A stretch of 64,000 nucleotides of DNA from SSF26 sp037443945. GTDB lineage: Bacteria > Chloroflexota > Anaerolineae > J102. The position numbers were made by a program, and so were the translations under genes. The DNA is taken from NCBI GenBank assembly GCA_037443945.1, contig JBBINH010000003.1, positions 1 to 64,000 of the forward strand. Reading direction: 5' to 3'. Shown piece after piece: positions 9,501 to 16,412 of the stretch (positions within the stretch are counted from its first letter, which is position 1; the number at the start of each line of letters is the position of its first letter). Under the pieces are notes generated by a model that saw nothing but the letters and a program-made list of their open reading frames with translations, did no database searches and was not told where the DNA came from.

Positions 9501-9593
9501 CCCGGTAGGATGATAGACCGTGGCCGACCAATGGATGCCGCGACCGTTATCGTCAGGGGGACGGGGAAATTCAGAAAGCGGTTTAGGCGCCAT
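6522..9593 (-). CDS. Large multidomain protein: GH-A-like TIM barrel plus Cna-B/carboxypeptidase-regulatory-like domains
   Basis: This 1023-residue protein begins with a ~400-residue barrel of clan GH-A type. ETNNEPDL near residue 110 supplies the expected acid/base Glu of an N-E-P motif, and VISTEAGPC near 290 the likely nucleophile Glu. About five or six Cna-B or carboxypeptidase-regulatory-like beta domains follow (VEGRLTDAAGRPLAGHTL, SISGTVRDTTGQS, LSGLVRDAAGRPQ, each with a GxYRF/GTYxL tail). A different module lies at ~588-690, and the C-terminal ~90 residues (ARYYLIGLREPALHPSLI to LQAAGCAIVDLRQ) match the end of the downstream protein. No signal peptide is visible at the chosen ATG (GGGAG upstream), odd for a polysaccharide-active enzyme. 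Substrate unknown. Confidence 0.8.
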   Translation of the reverse strand: MAPKPLSEFPRPPDDNGRGIHWSATVYHPTGRDLQFWLDELKAMQIKWVKLLDDSGGSSLELCRALLDNGIMPIVRIYREHPNPGHLDGRGVDAVRRLIDIGVRYFETNNEPDLNAEWKGGVKPPNWLDIVVDNFIWDADYILSLGGLPAFPAMGPGSKDNGIVRVVQRGRRDIFERGAWVAIHNYTLNHPLDYPDDPVNQHGQPLTPEEYEYHRRWQYSHLSPEEAARYGVSRDEYFQFQNWAWDGWTLEMVNRERAAKKNPGATVFDDPNCFRGYEVFGHMIYEALGFYVPVISTEAGPCVDWKPDTRYPRVSPTTHAEWQMAIYRFLQDEAPEWYFTSCTWLIGARPFNDFNPAWERMSWYTHIWDKQFGLNGQLPIVQILKDTPAQIRHELRRHTAAVEGRLTDAAGRPLAGHTLRLVQGDRVIASAQSDAEGRYRLTAAPGVYDLAVQWVGVVARSITLGEGDTDVIDVPNLEPAGTYSISGTVRDTTGQSRSGLKVELRRQGLTHAETRTDTQGRYSFKPGVAGTYTITAGESGAEAVVSSDRPQATVDVTVAAPVGLRYYLTEKRLLSKEETGNNRMFFGRVRDAQGRGLKGIELEMQWKNPAPGTVFPRTRTGQNPFRPDPDGYFEFLHSPGEFAIRVVQGDYPSDVAEGLVTTGIPGREGDPISYEINFQLRAADAPPRRDSVVAGHVPGGRVGQVLTLRQGQRKWESSLDAGRSFRFAELPAGVYDLALAGIGLIRQDIVLDGSNQVNLDFPLLGAIVGRVENPPADRRRITLIAETYGFSRYAELTPEGTYRFTNLPAGTYRLEVDDTLVSGLVSDGLGTLEVAPIRLGEAPPSPPSPAASRLSGLVRDAAGRPQTAVLVQLRREATTIATTHTDATGAYRFEGLAAGTYALAIGETILAADLVLDGQNALTVDLTYTAPVSTRPLARYYLIGLREPALHPSLIRLMAPWLPTQPPGVIGFNAAEAAQAATVVVVGDGIADATVASLQAAGCAIVDLRQNLPALAETFVASR

Positions 9594-9704
9594 GGCGAGA
9601 CTCCCTGGAGAGAAAGCCGAAGGGATCCGATCGGCAGATCGACAAAGCCCACTTTAGCATGTTCCACCCCTGTTGGCAATTAGCACGAGCGAGGAGTGCT
9701 CTGC

Positions 9705-9768
9705 CGTTGAAACGTTCAAACGTTGAAACGTTCAAACGTTCACACGTTGCAACGTTCAAACGTTCAAA
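9705..9768. repeat. Tandem octamer repeat, eight units of CGTTSAAA
   Basis: Eight uninterrupted 8-bp units fill 9705-9768: CGTTGAAA, CGTTCAAA, CGTTGAAA, CGTTCAAA, CGTTCACA, CGTTGCAA, CGTTCAAA, CGTTCAAA. Adjacent G and C variants create short palindromes (TTGAACGTTCAA type). It lies in the 201-bp gap between the 3' end of the TetR gene and the start of the glycoside-hydrolase-like gene. Eight is not a multiple of three and I see no gene across it, so it is a non-coding minisatellite; a role as regulatory site or slippage-prone locus is only inferred. Confidence 0.9.
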
Positions 9769-9794
9769 AACACCGGTTCGGTGCGGAGCGGGGG

Positions 9795-10418
9795 TTAGTC
9801 GATGCCGGCAAAAACGAGGTCCACCACCCGTTCGAGTTGTTCCCGCAGAGAGGTCCGGAAGTCGTTGCTGCACCAGATAACGACTTGCTGGAAGTAGAGG
9901 GTATAGAGCATATCGGCGACGAAGTGGATGTCCACATCGGGGCGTACTTCGCCTAGACGCTGCCCCTGATTCAAGAGCAAGACGAGGGTGGCCCGAAAAT
10001 CGAGCCGGGCCCGCCGACGATCGACCAGATCGGGCAGGCGCAGGCCTCGATACACCATCTCGCGCACCAACTCGCGATCGGCATCCAATCCGGCAGCCAG
10101 CGCCGCAAAGACGGCCTTGATCTTGCCGCGCGTGGACTCACGATCCCGTACGGTTTGCGCGCTAAGCTGTAACTTGCCCAGGGTTTGTTCGCCCAACGCC
10201 AGGAGCACATCTTCCTTGGTCGCAAAGTAATTGAAGAACGTACCCTTGGCCACCCCGGCGGCCGCCGTGATCTCGGCCACCGTTGTATTCGCAAAACCCT
10301 TTTCGCGGAAAAGGCGCAGCGAGGCATGCAAAAGCCGTTGTCGTTTGGAACGCTTATTGGCCTCCCGACGCGAGAGGGCACTATCGGGCTGAATTTCGTC
10401 TGTAGCCAGGGACGGCAT
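9795..10418 (-). CDS. TetR/AcrR-family transcriptional regulator
   Basis: This 207-residue repressor-type protein has the TetR helix-turn-helix at about residues 20-65: RLLHASLRLFREKGFANTTV followed by AEITAAAGVAKGTFFNYFATKEDVL. The C-terminal ~140 residues are all-helical and variable, as expected for a ligand-binding domain. I start it at ATG 10418 (MPSLATDE); ATG 10457 is possible, and longer starts would cross the intergenic promoter zone. It is divergent from the PhaR-type regulator and the lipid cluster, which it may control. A candidate operator, ACGACC-N6-GGTCGT, lies at 10484-10501. Ligand unknown. Confidence 0.9.
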   Translation of the reverse strand: MPSLATDEIQPDSALSRREANKRSKRQRLLHASLRLFREKGFANTTVAEITAAAGVAKGTFFNYFATKEDVLLALGEQTLGKLQLSAQTVRDRESTRGKIKAVFAALAAGLDADRELVREMVYRGLRLPDLVDRRRARLDFRATLVLLLNQGQRLGEVRPDVDIHFVADMLYTLYFQQVVIWCSNDFRTSLREQLERVVDLVFAGID

Positions 10419-10483
10419 GGGCGTGTGCCGTGAAGGACGATTGAAAACGGCGATCATAGGCGATTGAGGGCAGGGGGAAGGGA

Positions 10484-10501
10484 CGACCATCCTGGGTCGT
10501 T
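10484..10501. promoter_or_regulatory. Candidate TetR-type operator (inverted repeat)
   Basis: ACGACC at 10484-10489 and GGTCGT at 10496-10501 form an inverted repeat with a 6-bp spacer between the divergent TetR and PhaR-type genes, 66 bp upstream of the TetR start. Position suits autoregulation, but a 6-bp-arm palindrome in GC-rich DNA can arise by chance. Confidence 0.3.
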
Positions 10502-10599
10502 GCGACTTTGCAGATAAGGACGTACAAAAGGCCAAGAGGTTATGGATCCTCTCTTGTTGTTACGAGCTTAGCGAACAAGTTTCACGAGGTGCGAGATGT

Positions 10600-10629
10600 T
10601 TGACACACCGCGGCATGAATCTCTATAAT
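10600..10629 (+). promoter_or_regulatory. Sigma-70-type promoter of the PhaR-type regulator operon
   Basis: A perfect -35 TTGACA at 10600-10605 and perfect -10 TATAAT at 10624-10629 are separated by 18 bp. Transcription would begin near 10636. This rules out the ATG at 10628, which overlaps the -10 box, and supports the start at 10685. Confidence 0.8.
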
Positions 10630-10684
10630 GGAGCGTCGCTATTCGCTTCACGATAGACAAGGCAGCCGGTCGGAACCTCTTGAC

Positions 10685-11308
10685 ATGAAAATCATCAAGC
10701 GCTATCCGAATCGCAAACTGTACGACCTGGAACGCAAGCGCTACGTCACCCTTGACGACATTGCGCTGATGATTCAGGAGGGGGAAGACGTCCAGGTGCT
10801 TGACCATGATACGGGTGAGGATCTGACGACTGTGACGTTGTCGCAGGTCATTTTCGAGCGGGAGAAAAAGCGGTCCGGCTTTCTGCCGCAGACGGTGTTG
10901 ACCCTGTTGGTGCGGACCGGCGGCAACACGCTCGATTATCTGCGTCGGTCATTCCAAACCTCGCTGGGTGTTTTGCGCATGCTCGAAGAGGAGATCGACC
11001 GCCATCTGGAAACGTTGGTCAAGAAAGGAGAGATGGCCCAAGAAGAAGCCGAGCGTTTGCGCCGGGAGATTTTTGCCGGGCCTGAAGCCATCCGAGATGT
11101 CCTCTCCGATGTGCGGCTCGAGGCGGCATTAGCGCGACTGGGAGTGCCGACGAACAAGGACATTGACACCCTACGAAAGCAAGTGGAAGAGTTGACCGCG
11201 CGCGTCGAGCAACTTCTGCAACAAACCCAGCCAGGGGCGGCGACCTCATCCGCCCCCTCTCACCTCGATGGGGAGCTTACGGGGGGAGACGAAGACACGA
11301 CGACGTAA
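10685..11308 (+). CDS. Polyhydroxyalkanoate synthesis regulator, PhaR type
   Basis: The 207-residue protein opens with MKIIKRYPNRKLYDLERKRY, the signature of the PHB/PHA accumulation regulator DNA-binding domain (about residues 1-60), followed by TLSQVIFEREK, an accumulation-regulator-like stretch. The rest is helical and charged (LEEEIDRHLETLVKKGEMAQ, LRKQVEELTARVEQLLQQ), probably coiled coil as in phasin-like and PhaR proteins. The start is fixed by the promoter and by the family N-terminus. The patatin gene begins 4 bp after the stop, so the two are one operon. In other bacteria PhaR represses phasin and PHA genes by sensing granules; no PHA synthase is in this window, so the link is by family only. 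Confidence 0.85.
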   Translation: MKIIKRYPNRKLYDLERKRYVTLDDIALMIQEGEDVQVLDHDTGEDLTTVTLSQVIFEREKKRSGFLPQTVLTLLVRTGGNTLDYLRRSFQTSLGVLRMLEEEIDRHLETLVKKGEMAQEEAERLRREIFAGPEAIRDVLSDVRLEAALARLGVPTNKDIDTLRKQVEELTARVEQLLQQTQPGAATSSAPSHLDGELTGGDEDTTT

Positions 11309-11312
11309 GTCC

Positions 11313-12626
11313 ATGGTTGCCGAGCGGTCCTCTTCCATAGTCGGATCCCCGTCGCGTCCTTCCAGGACGGCCTTGGTCCTGGCCGGTGGGGGATTGACCG
11401 GTGCTGTCTATGAGATCGGCGCACTACGGGCCATTGACGAACTTTTGGTCGATCGGGATGTCCGTAGCTTTGATATCATCGTCGGCACAAGTGCCGGCGC
11501 CTTGGTGGGGGCGATGCTAGCTAAGGGTATTACACCTGGCGAAATGTTGCAAATTTTAGATGGTACACATCCTTTGCATCGTCGCAGCCGCATCCGCCCC
11601 GAGCATCTCTTCTCGCTCAACGCCGGGGAGCTGCTCAGACGCAGCCGCCGCCTGCCGGGTACGGTCAGGAACGCCGTTTGGCACTATTTGCGCCATCGCA
11701 GCGATATGAACTTGTTTGATCTGATTTGGTCGCTAGTTGAAGTTTTACCGGCAGGGCTGTATGATAACAAGGCGCTTATGCAATTTGTGCAAGAAAATCT
11801 GAAACTGCGGGGCTTGAGCGATAGCTTTGCCGATACCCTGGCCGAGCTCTACATCATCGCGACCGATCTCGATACAGGCGAACGGGTCATCTTCGGCCGT
11901 CCTCCCTGGGACCAGGTGCCCCTCAGCCTGGCCATTGCTGCCTCCAGCGCCGTGCCTTTGCTCTACCGACCAGTGCGCATCGGCAACCACGAGTTTGTCG
12001 ACGGCGGTCTGCGTGGGACGGCGAGTTTGGACCTGGCCATCGAGGCCGGGGCGAAGCTGATCGTGTGTATCAATCCCCTTGTTCCCATCGATAACAGCCG
12101 CAAAGAAGGCATTCCCCTTTTGGGACCGGATGGTCGCTTTCTCAGTGATAAGGGGCTTCAGGCCGTAGGTGCGCAGGCCTTGCGTATTGCCCTCCAGAGT
12201 GGATTGGCCTATCATGTCAAACAGTTGCGGCGTCGACACCCCGATGTCGATATTCTGCTGATCGAGCCGCGTAGCGATGATTACAAGATGTTTTTCTACA
12301 ACATCATGCGCTATTCGGCCCGTCTCATCATTGCCCAACACGGCTTTGAATCGGTCACCCTGGGGCTGGCCGATCAGTATCGCGAATTGAAGGCCATGCT
12401 TCACCGCCACGGCTTCGAGATCACCCGCCGCTATGTGATTCAGGAACTGGCCAACATTCGCCAGAAGGGCTATGACATCGAGGCCATACGCAGTCTGCTT
12501 GAGGGTGAACCCGTCCCTCCTACCCGGGCCAAGCGGCCCTTGTCAACCCGCGCGACGCTGCAAGAAGCCCTGGCCGCGCTCGATGCCGCCCTGGTCCGCT
12601 TAGAAGACATCACCGAACGGCTATAA
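11313..12626 (+). CDS. Patatin-like phospholipase/lipid acyl hydrolase
   Basis: This 437-residue protein has the patatin Ser-Asp dyad elements: the oxyanion loop LVLAGGGLTGAVYEIGALRA (about 22-41), the nucleophile elbow GTSAG (near 65) and FVDGGLRG carrying the catalytic Asp (near 230). It should hydrolyse acyl chains from phospholipids or neutral lipids in the cytosol or at the membrane. The C-terminal part is long and basic, with no membrane helix. It follows the PhaR-type gene by 4 bp. The 3' end overlaps the convergent SCP2-like gene so tightly that no terminator fits between them. It might act at PHA or lipid granules, but that is guesswork from the neighbour. Confidence 0.88.
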   Translation: MVAERSSSIVGSPSRPSRTALVLAGGGLTGAVYEIGALRAIDELLVDRDVRSFDIIVGTSAGALVGAMLAKGITPGEMLQILDGTHPLHRRSRIRPEHLFSLNAGELLRRSRRLPGTVRNAVWHYLRHRSDMNLFDLIWSLVEVLPAGLYDNKALMQFVQENLKLRGLSDSFADTLAELYIIATDLDTGERVIFGRPPWDQVPLSLAIAASSAVPLLYRPVRIGNHEFVDGGLRGTASLDLAIEAGAKLIVCINPLVPIDNSRKEGIPLLGPDGRFLSDKGLQAVGAQALRIALQSGLAYHVKQLRRRHPDVDILLIEPRSDDYKMFFYNIMRYSARLIIAQHGFESVTLGLADQYRELKAMLHRHGFEITRRYVIQELANIRQKGYDIEAIRSLLEGEPVPPTRAKRPLSTRATLQEALAALDAALVRLEDITERL

Positions 12627-13019
12627 CAGGCCTTTGCTGCGCAAAACCGCCGGATAAAGCGCTTCGGCCTGGCGGAACAGCGGTGCCAATTGCATGGCCT
12701 TGAAGACGGAACCTTTCGTCTTGATCTCGCCGCCGAAAAAGGCATCGCGCAGGCGTCGTTGGCCCAGCCACACCGCATGCAACACATCGGCCGCCAGATG
12801 AAGCTCGAGATCGGGCTGAAGGCCATCGGGCCGATAGCTGAAACGCACCGGTCGGGTGCGCCCGTTGAGGGCGATAAACGCCTCCGGTTCATACAGGTAA
12901 ATGGAGATGAGCAAGCCCGAACGGGCAAACTCCTCGGTAGCGCCCGGTGTGGCGGCCACACGGTTGAACAGATCGGTCAGCACCTCGTAGAGGGTGTGGC
13001 TATCACGATAAAACGGCAT
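12621..13019 (-). CDS. SCP2-like sterol/lipid-carrier domain protein
   Basis: This 132-residue protein has the SCP2 fold pattern: VRFSYRPDGLQPDLELHLAA, ADVLHAVWLGQRRLRDAFFG and a C-terminal GSVFKAMQLAPLFRQAEALY. SCP2 domains form a hydrophobic cavity that binds acyl chains or acyl-CoA. It is the third gene after the NAD-epimerase and acyltransferase on the minus strand, 29 bp downstream of the acyltransferase stop, suggesting a shared transcript. Its stop (TAG, 12621-12623) abuts the stop of the convergent patatin gene (TAA, 12624-12626). A second SCP2-like protein is encoded at 19480-19896. Confidence 0.75.
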   Translation of the reverse strand: MPFYRDSHTLYEVLTDLFNRVAATPGATEEFARSGLLISIYLYEPEAFIALNGRTRPVRFSYRPDGLQPDLELHLAADVLHAVWLGQRRLRDAFFGGEIKTKGSVFKAMQLAPLFRQAEALYPAVLRSKGLL

Positions 13020-13048
13020 ACTGCAGACGCAGAGAACGGGGTGAGCCG

Positions 13049-14263
13049 CTAGCCCAGCGGCGAGCGGCGTTGGGCCAGACGTTTATCAATGCCTGCCTGG
13101 ATGCGATTCCGCACCAGGTCGGTGATATCGGAAACAAAGGCGGGGTTCTCGATCAGCGAAGCATCGTCCAGATGGGCGACAATGGGTTCGCCGATGTCAA
13201 TGGTCCATCGGCTCGGCAACGGCAGCAACGCCAACGGTCCCAACCAGGGCAGGGTCAGCGGCACGGGAAAGGCCGGCGCGCCCAGCCATTGGGCCAGGGG
13301 CTTGACATCCACCACCAAGGGATAGGTCTCTTCGACACCGACCACGGCCACCGGCACGATCATGGCGCCGGTCTCGATGGCCGTCTTGACGAAGCCGCCG
13401 CGACCGAAGCGGCCCAGGCGATAGCGCTCCCGATAGAACGGGCTGATGCCCGTAGGACTTTCGGCAAAGGCCAGCACCAGCTCATCGGCCTCCAGGAGGC
13501 GGCGGCCGTTATCGGGATGGGCTGCGACATGACCGCTCTTGGTCAACAGGATCGAGACAAACGCCAAGTTGAGGAACCAGTCGTCCATCAGCGTGCGCAC
13601 CAGGCGATGGGCCGGATGGTGTTCACGCACCCCATAGGCAATGATGGCCCCGTCCAGCGGCAAGACACCGGAATGGTTGGCCAGAAGCAGGGCGCGACCT
13701 TCGTTGGGGATGTGCTCTAGCCCTGTTATCTCCACACGCCAGTAACGGTTGAACAAAAAACCCGTCAGCAGAGCCACATAGTCGGCCACTTCTTGATCGT
13801 AGCCCCAGGCATCCACCTGATACTCCCCACGCAACCGTCGTTGTGCGAACTCAAGCTGCATCTGCAAGGCCACTCGGAGCACATAGGCCAGACCCTGCCA
13901 GGTCTGCGGATCGAACCATTCCGGGCTGATGCGCGCCTGCAGCCAGGCCCGCACCTCGTCCGGCGCGCCGGCCAGCAACCGTTCCCATCCTTGCTGCAAA
14001 CCGGCCAGCCAGCCGGCGCCCGTTGCGGTGGCGGCGGGCGCCGGAGCTTCGACCGGAGTCGCCGTCTCGGCGCCGGTGGCCCCTGTGGGCATGCCGCTAC
14101 CTGCACTTTGGGCTTTTTCCTCGCCGATCGCAGCAACTGCGTCGGTCGTTTCGAGGTGGCGATGTCGATAGCAATAGCGCGAGCCCTCCTGAGCCGGCAG
14201 GCGGCAGCGCCGACCGGTCTTGGTCAGGGCTTCACAAAGGGGACGATGACCGTTTGCGCTCAT
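13049..14263 (-). CDS. Lysophospholipid acyltransferase-family protein with N-terminal Cys/His mini-domain
   Basis: The 404-residue protein is started at ATG 14263 because GGAGG lies upstream. Residues 8-36 form a short Cys/His motif (CEALTKTGRRC, then SRYCYRHRH) of the C-x9-C-x10-C-x2-H type found in several bacterial families. An Ala/Pro/Thr linker (about 50-85) follows. The acyltransferase part has the HX4D motif as NHSGVLPLDG, then LAFAESPTGISPF and AIETGAMIVPVAVVGVEET, as in PlsC-like enzymes that move an acyl chain to a glycerophosphate or similar acceptor. It sits 16 bp downstream of the NAD-dependent epimerase gene, a pairing seen in other bacteria. The acceptor is not known. Confidence 0.85.
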   Translation of the reverse strand: MSANGHRPLCEALTKTGRRCRLPAQEGSRYCYRHRHLETTDAVAAIGEEKAQSAGSGMPTGATGAETATPVEAPAPAATATGAGWLAGLQQGWERLLAGAPDEVRAWLQARISPEWFDPQTWQGLAYVLRVALQMQLEFAQRRLRGEYQVDAWGYDQEVADYVALLTGFLFNRYWRVEITGLEHIPNEGRALLLANHSGVLPLDGAIIAYGVREHHPAHRLVRTLMDDWFLNLAFVSILLTKSGHVAAHPDNGRRLLEADELVLAFAESPTGISPFYRERYRLGRFGRGGFVKTAIETGAMIVPVAVVGVEETYPLVVDVKPLAQWLGAPAFPVPLTLPWLGPLALLPLPSRWTIDIGEPIVAHLDDASLIENPAFVSDITDLVRNRIQAGIDKRLAQRRSPLG

Positions 14264-14279
14264 GGCGAATCCTCCTTGC

Positions 14280-15383
14280 TCAGGCGAGCTGGTCCGAGTT
14301 TGTCCTCGCGCTCGCCGGTTGGCGCAGACTGCCGATCGCCGCTTCGGACCGGCGGGCGAATTCGCGAACGGTCTCGAAGCCGTGATGGGCAATCTCCAGG
14401 CCGGCGCGCATTCCATCCCGCATGAATCGATAGACCGGGTGGGTCTTATAGCGCTGTTCGTGCAGAGCCTGACCGAAACGACGCACGGTCGTCTCGGCAT
14501 CTATCGTCGGCGTGAACTCGAACACTTCCCGCATGCGCTCGGTGTCGCCCACACAGCTATAGCGCAGATAGTCCCACGGCAGCGGTGTCAGGTGCGAGGC
14601 GCGATAGGGCAGGCGTCCGTTACCCAGCCGATAGGCCAGAGGGTGAAAGAGCGGCAGCGGCGGTACCTGGGCCAGGGCCAACACCTTGAGCAAAGGCAGA
14701 GGCGGATCGGCAGCAATGTTGAAGGCACCGTTGTGGTCTTCGAGGATGCTATGGCCGAGGGCGCGCAGGACATCCTCGTAATGGATCACCTGGATCATGG
14801 GGTCAAAGCCCAACAGCACGGGCGCCACCGGCAACGACAACAACCGGGCCAGAGGATAGATGGGTTTTTCGCCCAGGATGTGGGCGAAGCGCAGCACGGT
14901 GACGGTCATAGCCGGGTATTGGCGCCGAAAGCCGCTGATAAAGGTTTCGATCTCCCGCAGCTCGCGGATATAGGCATAGCCCGGTCGTCCGCGAAAATCG
15001 CTCGTTTCTTTCAGAAAGGCCGGATTGTCGGGGCGGGCGCCGTAGACGAGGGTGCTGGAAGGGAAGATGATCTTGCGCACACCCGCCAGCGCCGCCGCGC
15101 CCAGCATCCGCATCGTGCCCATGACATTGCTGTCAAAGACTTCGTCGATATGATGCCGGCGCCAGCGAAAGGCGCAGTGGACGATGGTATCCACTTTTTC
15201 GGCTTTGAACAGCTCACCGATCAGCGGATTGCGTAGGTCGGCCTCGACAAATTCCACCCCGGGAAACGGCTGCGTGAGCGGTTTCATATCGATGCCGAGC
15301 ACCCGCAAGCCGAACTGGCCGGCCAGACGGCCGAGATCGCGGCCCAACGGGCTGAGCAATCCGGTTATGGCAATGGTTTTCAT
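14280..15383 (-). CDS. NAD-dependent epimerase/dehydratase family protein (extended SDR)
   Basis: The 367-residue protein begins MKTIAITGLLSPLGRDLGRL, an extended-SDR NAD(P)-binding motif, with the active-site region IIFPSSTLVYGA (Ser/Thr) and YAYIRELREIE (Tyr and a displaced Arg/Glu in place of the usual YxxxK). The classical YxxxK is therefore not exact and activity may differ from sugar epimerases. GGAGG lies 8 nt before ATG 15383. The gene is directly followed by the acyltransferase gene. Related proteins next to acyltransferases are often annotated as sugar-nucleotide epimerases without evidence; a lipid substrate is equally possible. Confidence 0.8.
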   Translation of the reverse strand: MKTIAITGLLSPLGRDLGRLAGQFGLRVLGIDMKPLTQPFPGVEFVEADLRNPLIGELFKAEKVDTIVHCAFRWRRHHIDEVFDSNVMGTMRMLGAAALAGVRKIIFPSSTLVYGARPDNPAFLKETSDFRGRPGYAYIRELREIETFISGFRRQYPAMTVTVLRFAHILGEKPIYPLARLLSLPVAPVLLGFDPMIQVIHYEDVLRALGHSILEDHNGAFNIAADPPLPLLKVLALAQVPPLPLFHPLAYRLGNGRLPYRASHLTPLPWDYLRYSCVGDTERMREVFEFTPTIDAETTVRRFGQALHEQRYKTHPVYRFMRDGMRAGLEIAHHGFETVREFARRSEAAIGSLRQPASARTNSDQLA

Positions 15384-15397
15384 AGACTGTGCCTCCT

Positions 15398-15414
15398 GAG
15401 ACACCGGGTGTCTC
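15398..15414. promoter_or_regulatory. Perfect palindrome next to the epimerase ribosome site
   Basis: GAGACACCGGGTGTCTC at 15398-15414 has 7-bp perfect arms around a 3-base centre. On the minus strand it ends right before the AGGAGG of the epimerase gene (15391-15396). It may be an operator, or an RNA hairpin that limits ribosome access or ends the transcript of the upstream patatin gene. No U tract follows. Confidence 0.5.
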
Positions 15415-15441
15415 GATTATAGGTCCGGCAGGGAAGGGCGG

Positions 15442-16224
15442 TCAAATGGTCTGGTCGAGGGCCGCCCGCAGACGCGAGAGTTGAGCCGTCATAGCGGCCC
15501 GCCCACGGGCTATCAGCGCTTCCCGACGCATACCGATCATGCCGAAATCGGTCAGGTCTGGCTCCACCAGCACATCGGCCAGGTTGGTGTCGGCGCCGGC
15601 CCGCACCAGGGTGTGGCCGAGCACGACGGCGCTGTAAGCACCCAGACCAGCAGGCAGATGCCCGGCCGGCCCGAACAGATTGACGGCCAGGACCACTTCC
15701 GCCCCCAGTCGACGGGCCACGTCAACAGGCAGGTTGTTCGTCATACCACCGTCGACATACCAGCGGTCTTCGATCAGACAGGGCTGAATGATGATAGGTA
15801 CGCTGCAACTGGCGCGTACCCGTGGGGCCAGATGGCCCTCGGTGAAGACATGGGGCCGACCGCTAAGGGCATCGGTGGCCACGCAGGCATAAGGCAAAGG
15901 CAGCGCCTCGATCCGGCGATCGCCCAGCCAGCGGATCAGCACCCGCTCCAGCGGCTTTAGGGAGAGGAAGCCACGCCGCGGCCAGGTCGGGCGCACCAGA
16001 TGACGCCAGCGTATGCGCAGGCCAATTGCGGTGATCTCGGCGATGCTCTTGCCTGCCGCCACGCCGGCACCGATGAACGCGCCCACACTGGTGCCGACAA
16101 CAAGCTGAGGTCGAATCCCGGCTTCCTCCAAAACCTGGAGGACGCCGATGTGGGCCAAACCACGACTGGCACCGCCGCCCAGGACGAGACCCAGGCGACG
16201 CTGCTCGGAGCGCACAAGAGGCAT
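15442..16224 (-). CDS. Patatin-like phospholipase, short RssA-type
   Basis: This 260-residue protein is a compact bacterial patatin: GLVLGGGASRGLAHIGVLQV (oxyanion loop, about 11-30), GTSVGAF (nucleophile Ser near 45) and WYVDGGMTNNLPV (catalytic Asp near 155). There is no signal peptide or membrane segment. It should cleave ester bonds of phospholipids or other acyl esters. It lies on the same strand as and 58 bp upstream of the epimerase-acyltransferase-SCP2 genes, which supports a lipid-remodelling cluster. It is clearly distinct from the longer patatin at 11313-12626. Confidence 0.87.
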   Translation of the reverse strand: MPLVRSEQRRLGLVLGGGASRGLAHIGVLQVLEEAGIRPQLVVGTSVGAFIGAGVAAGKSIAEITAIGLRIRWRHLVRPTWPRRGFLSLKPLERVLIRWLGDRRIEALPLPYACVATDALSGRPHVFTEGHLAPRVRASCSVPIIIQPCLIEDRWYVDGGMTNNLPVDVARRLGAEVVLAVNLFGPAGHLPAGLGAYSAVVLGHTLVRAGADTNLADVLVEPDLTDFGMIGMRREALIARGRAAMTAQLSRLRAALDQTI

Positions 16225-16412
16225 TGTGGCAAACAGGATAGGAGACGGCTGCGCTCAAGGGTGATGACCCATCCGGCTGCCGCTACCGGGCGCCGATGCA
16301 ACATCGGCCTCCCTGCGCCCATGGCGTCGGGCATTGGCCTGCGTCGGCGCAGACCGACCGGAGGCCAAAGGTCTATGGCGGGCGACTGCGGTCGGCATGG
16401 AAGCCGTGACGC

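Noticed and set aside
8415..9683. Plus-strand open frame of 422 codons
   Set aside because: Antisense shadow of the glycosidase-like gene in GC-rich DNA; no family resemblance.
9705..9768. Octamer array considered as a CRISPR
   Set aside because: Units are contiguous 8-mers with no spacers and no cas genes nearby.
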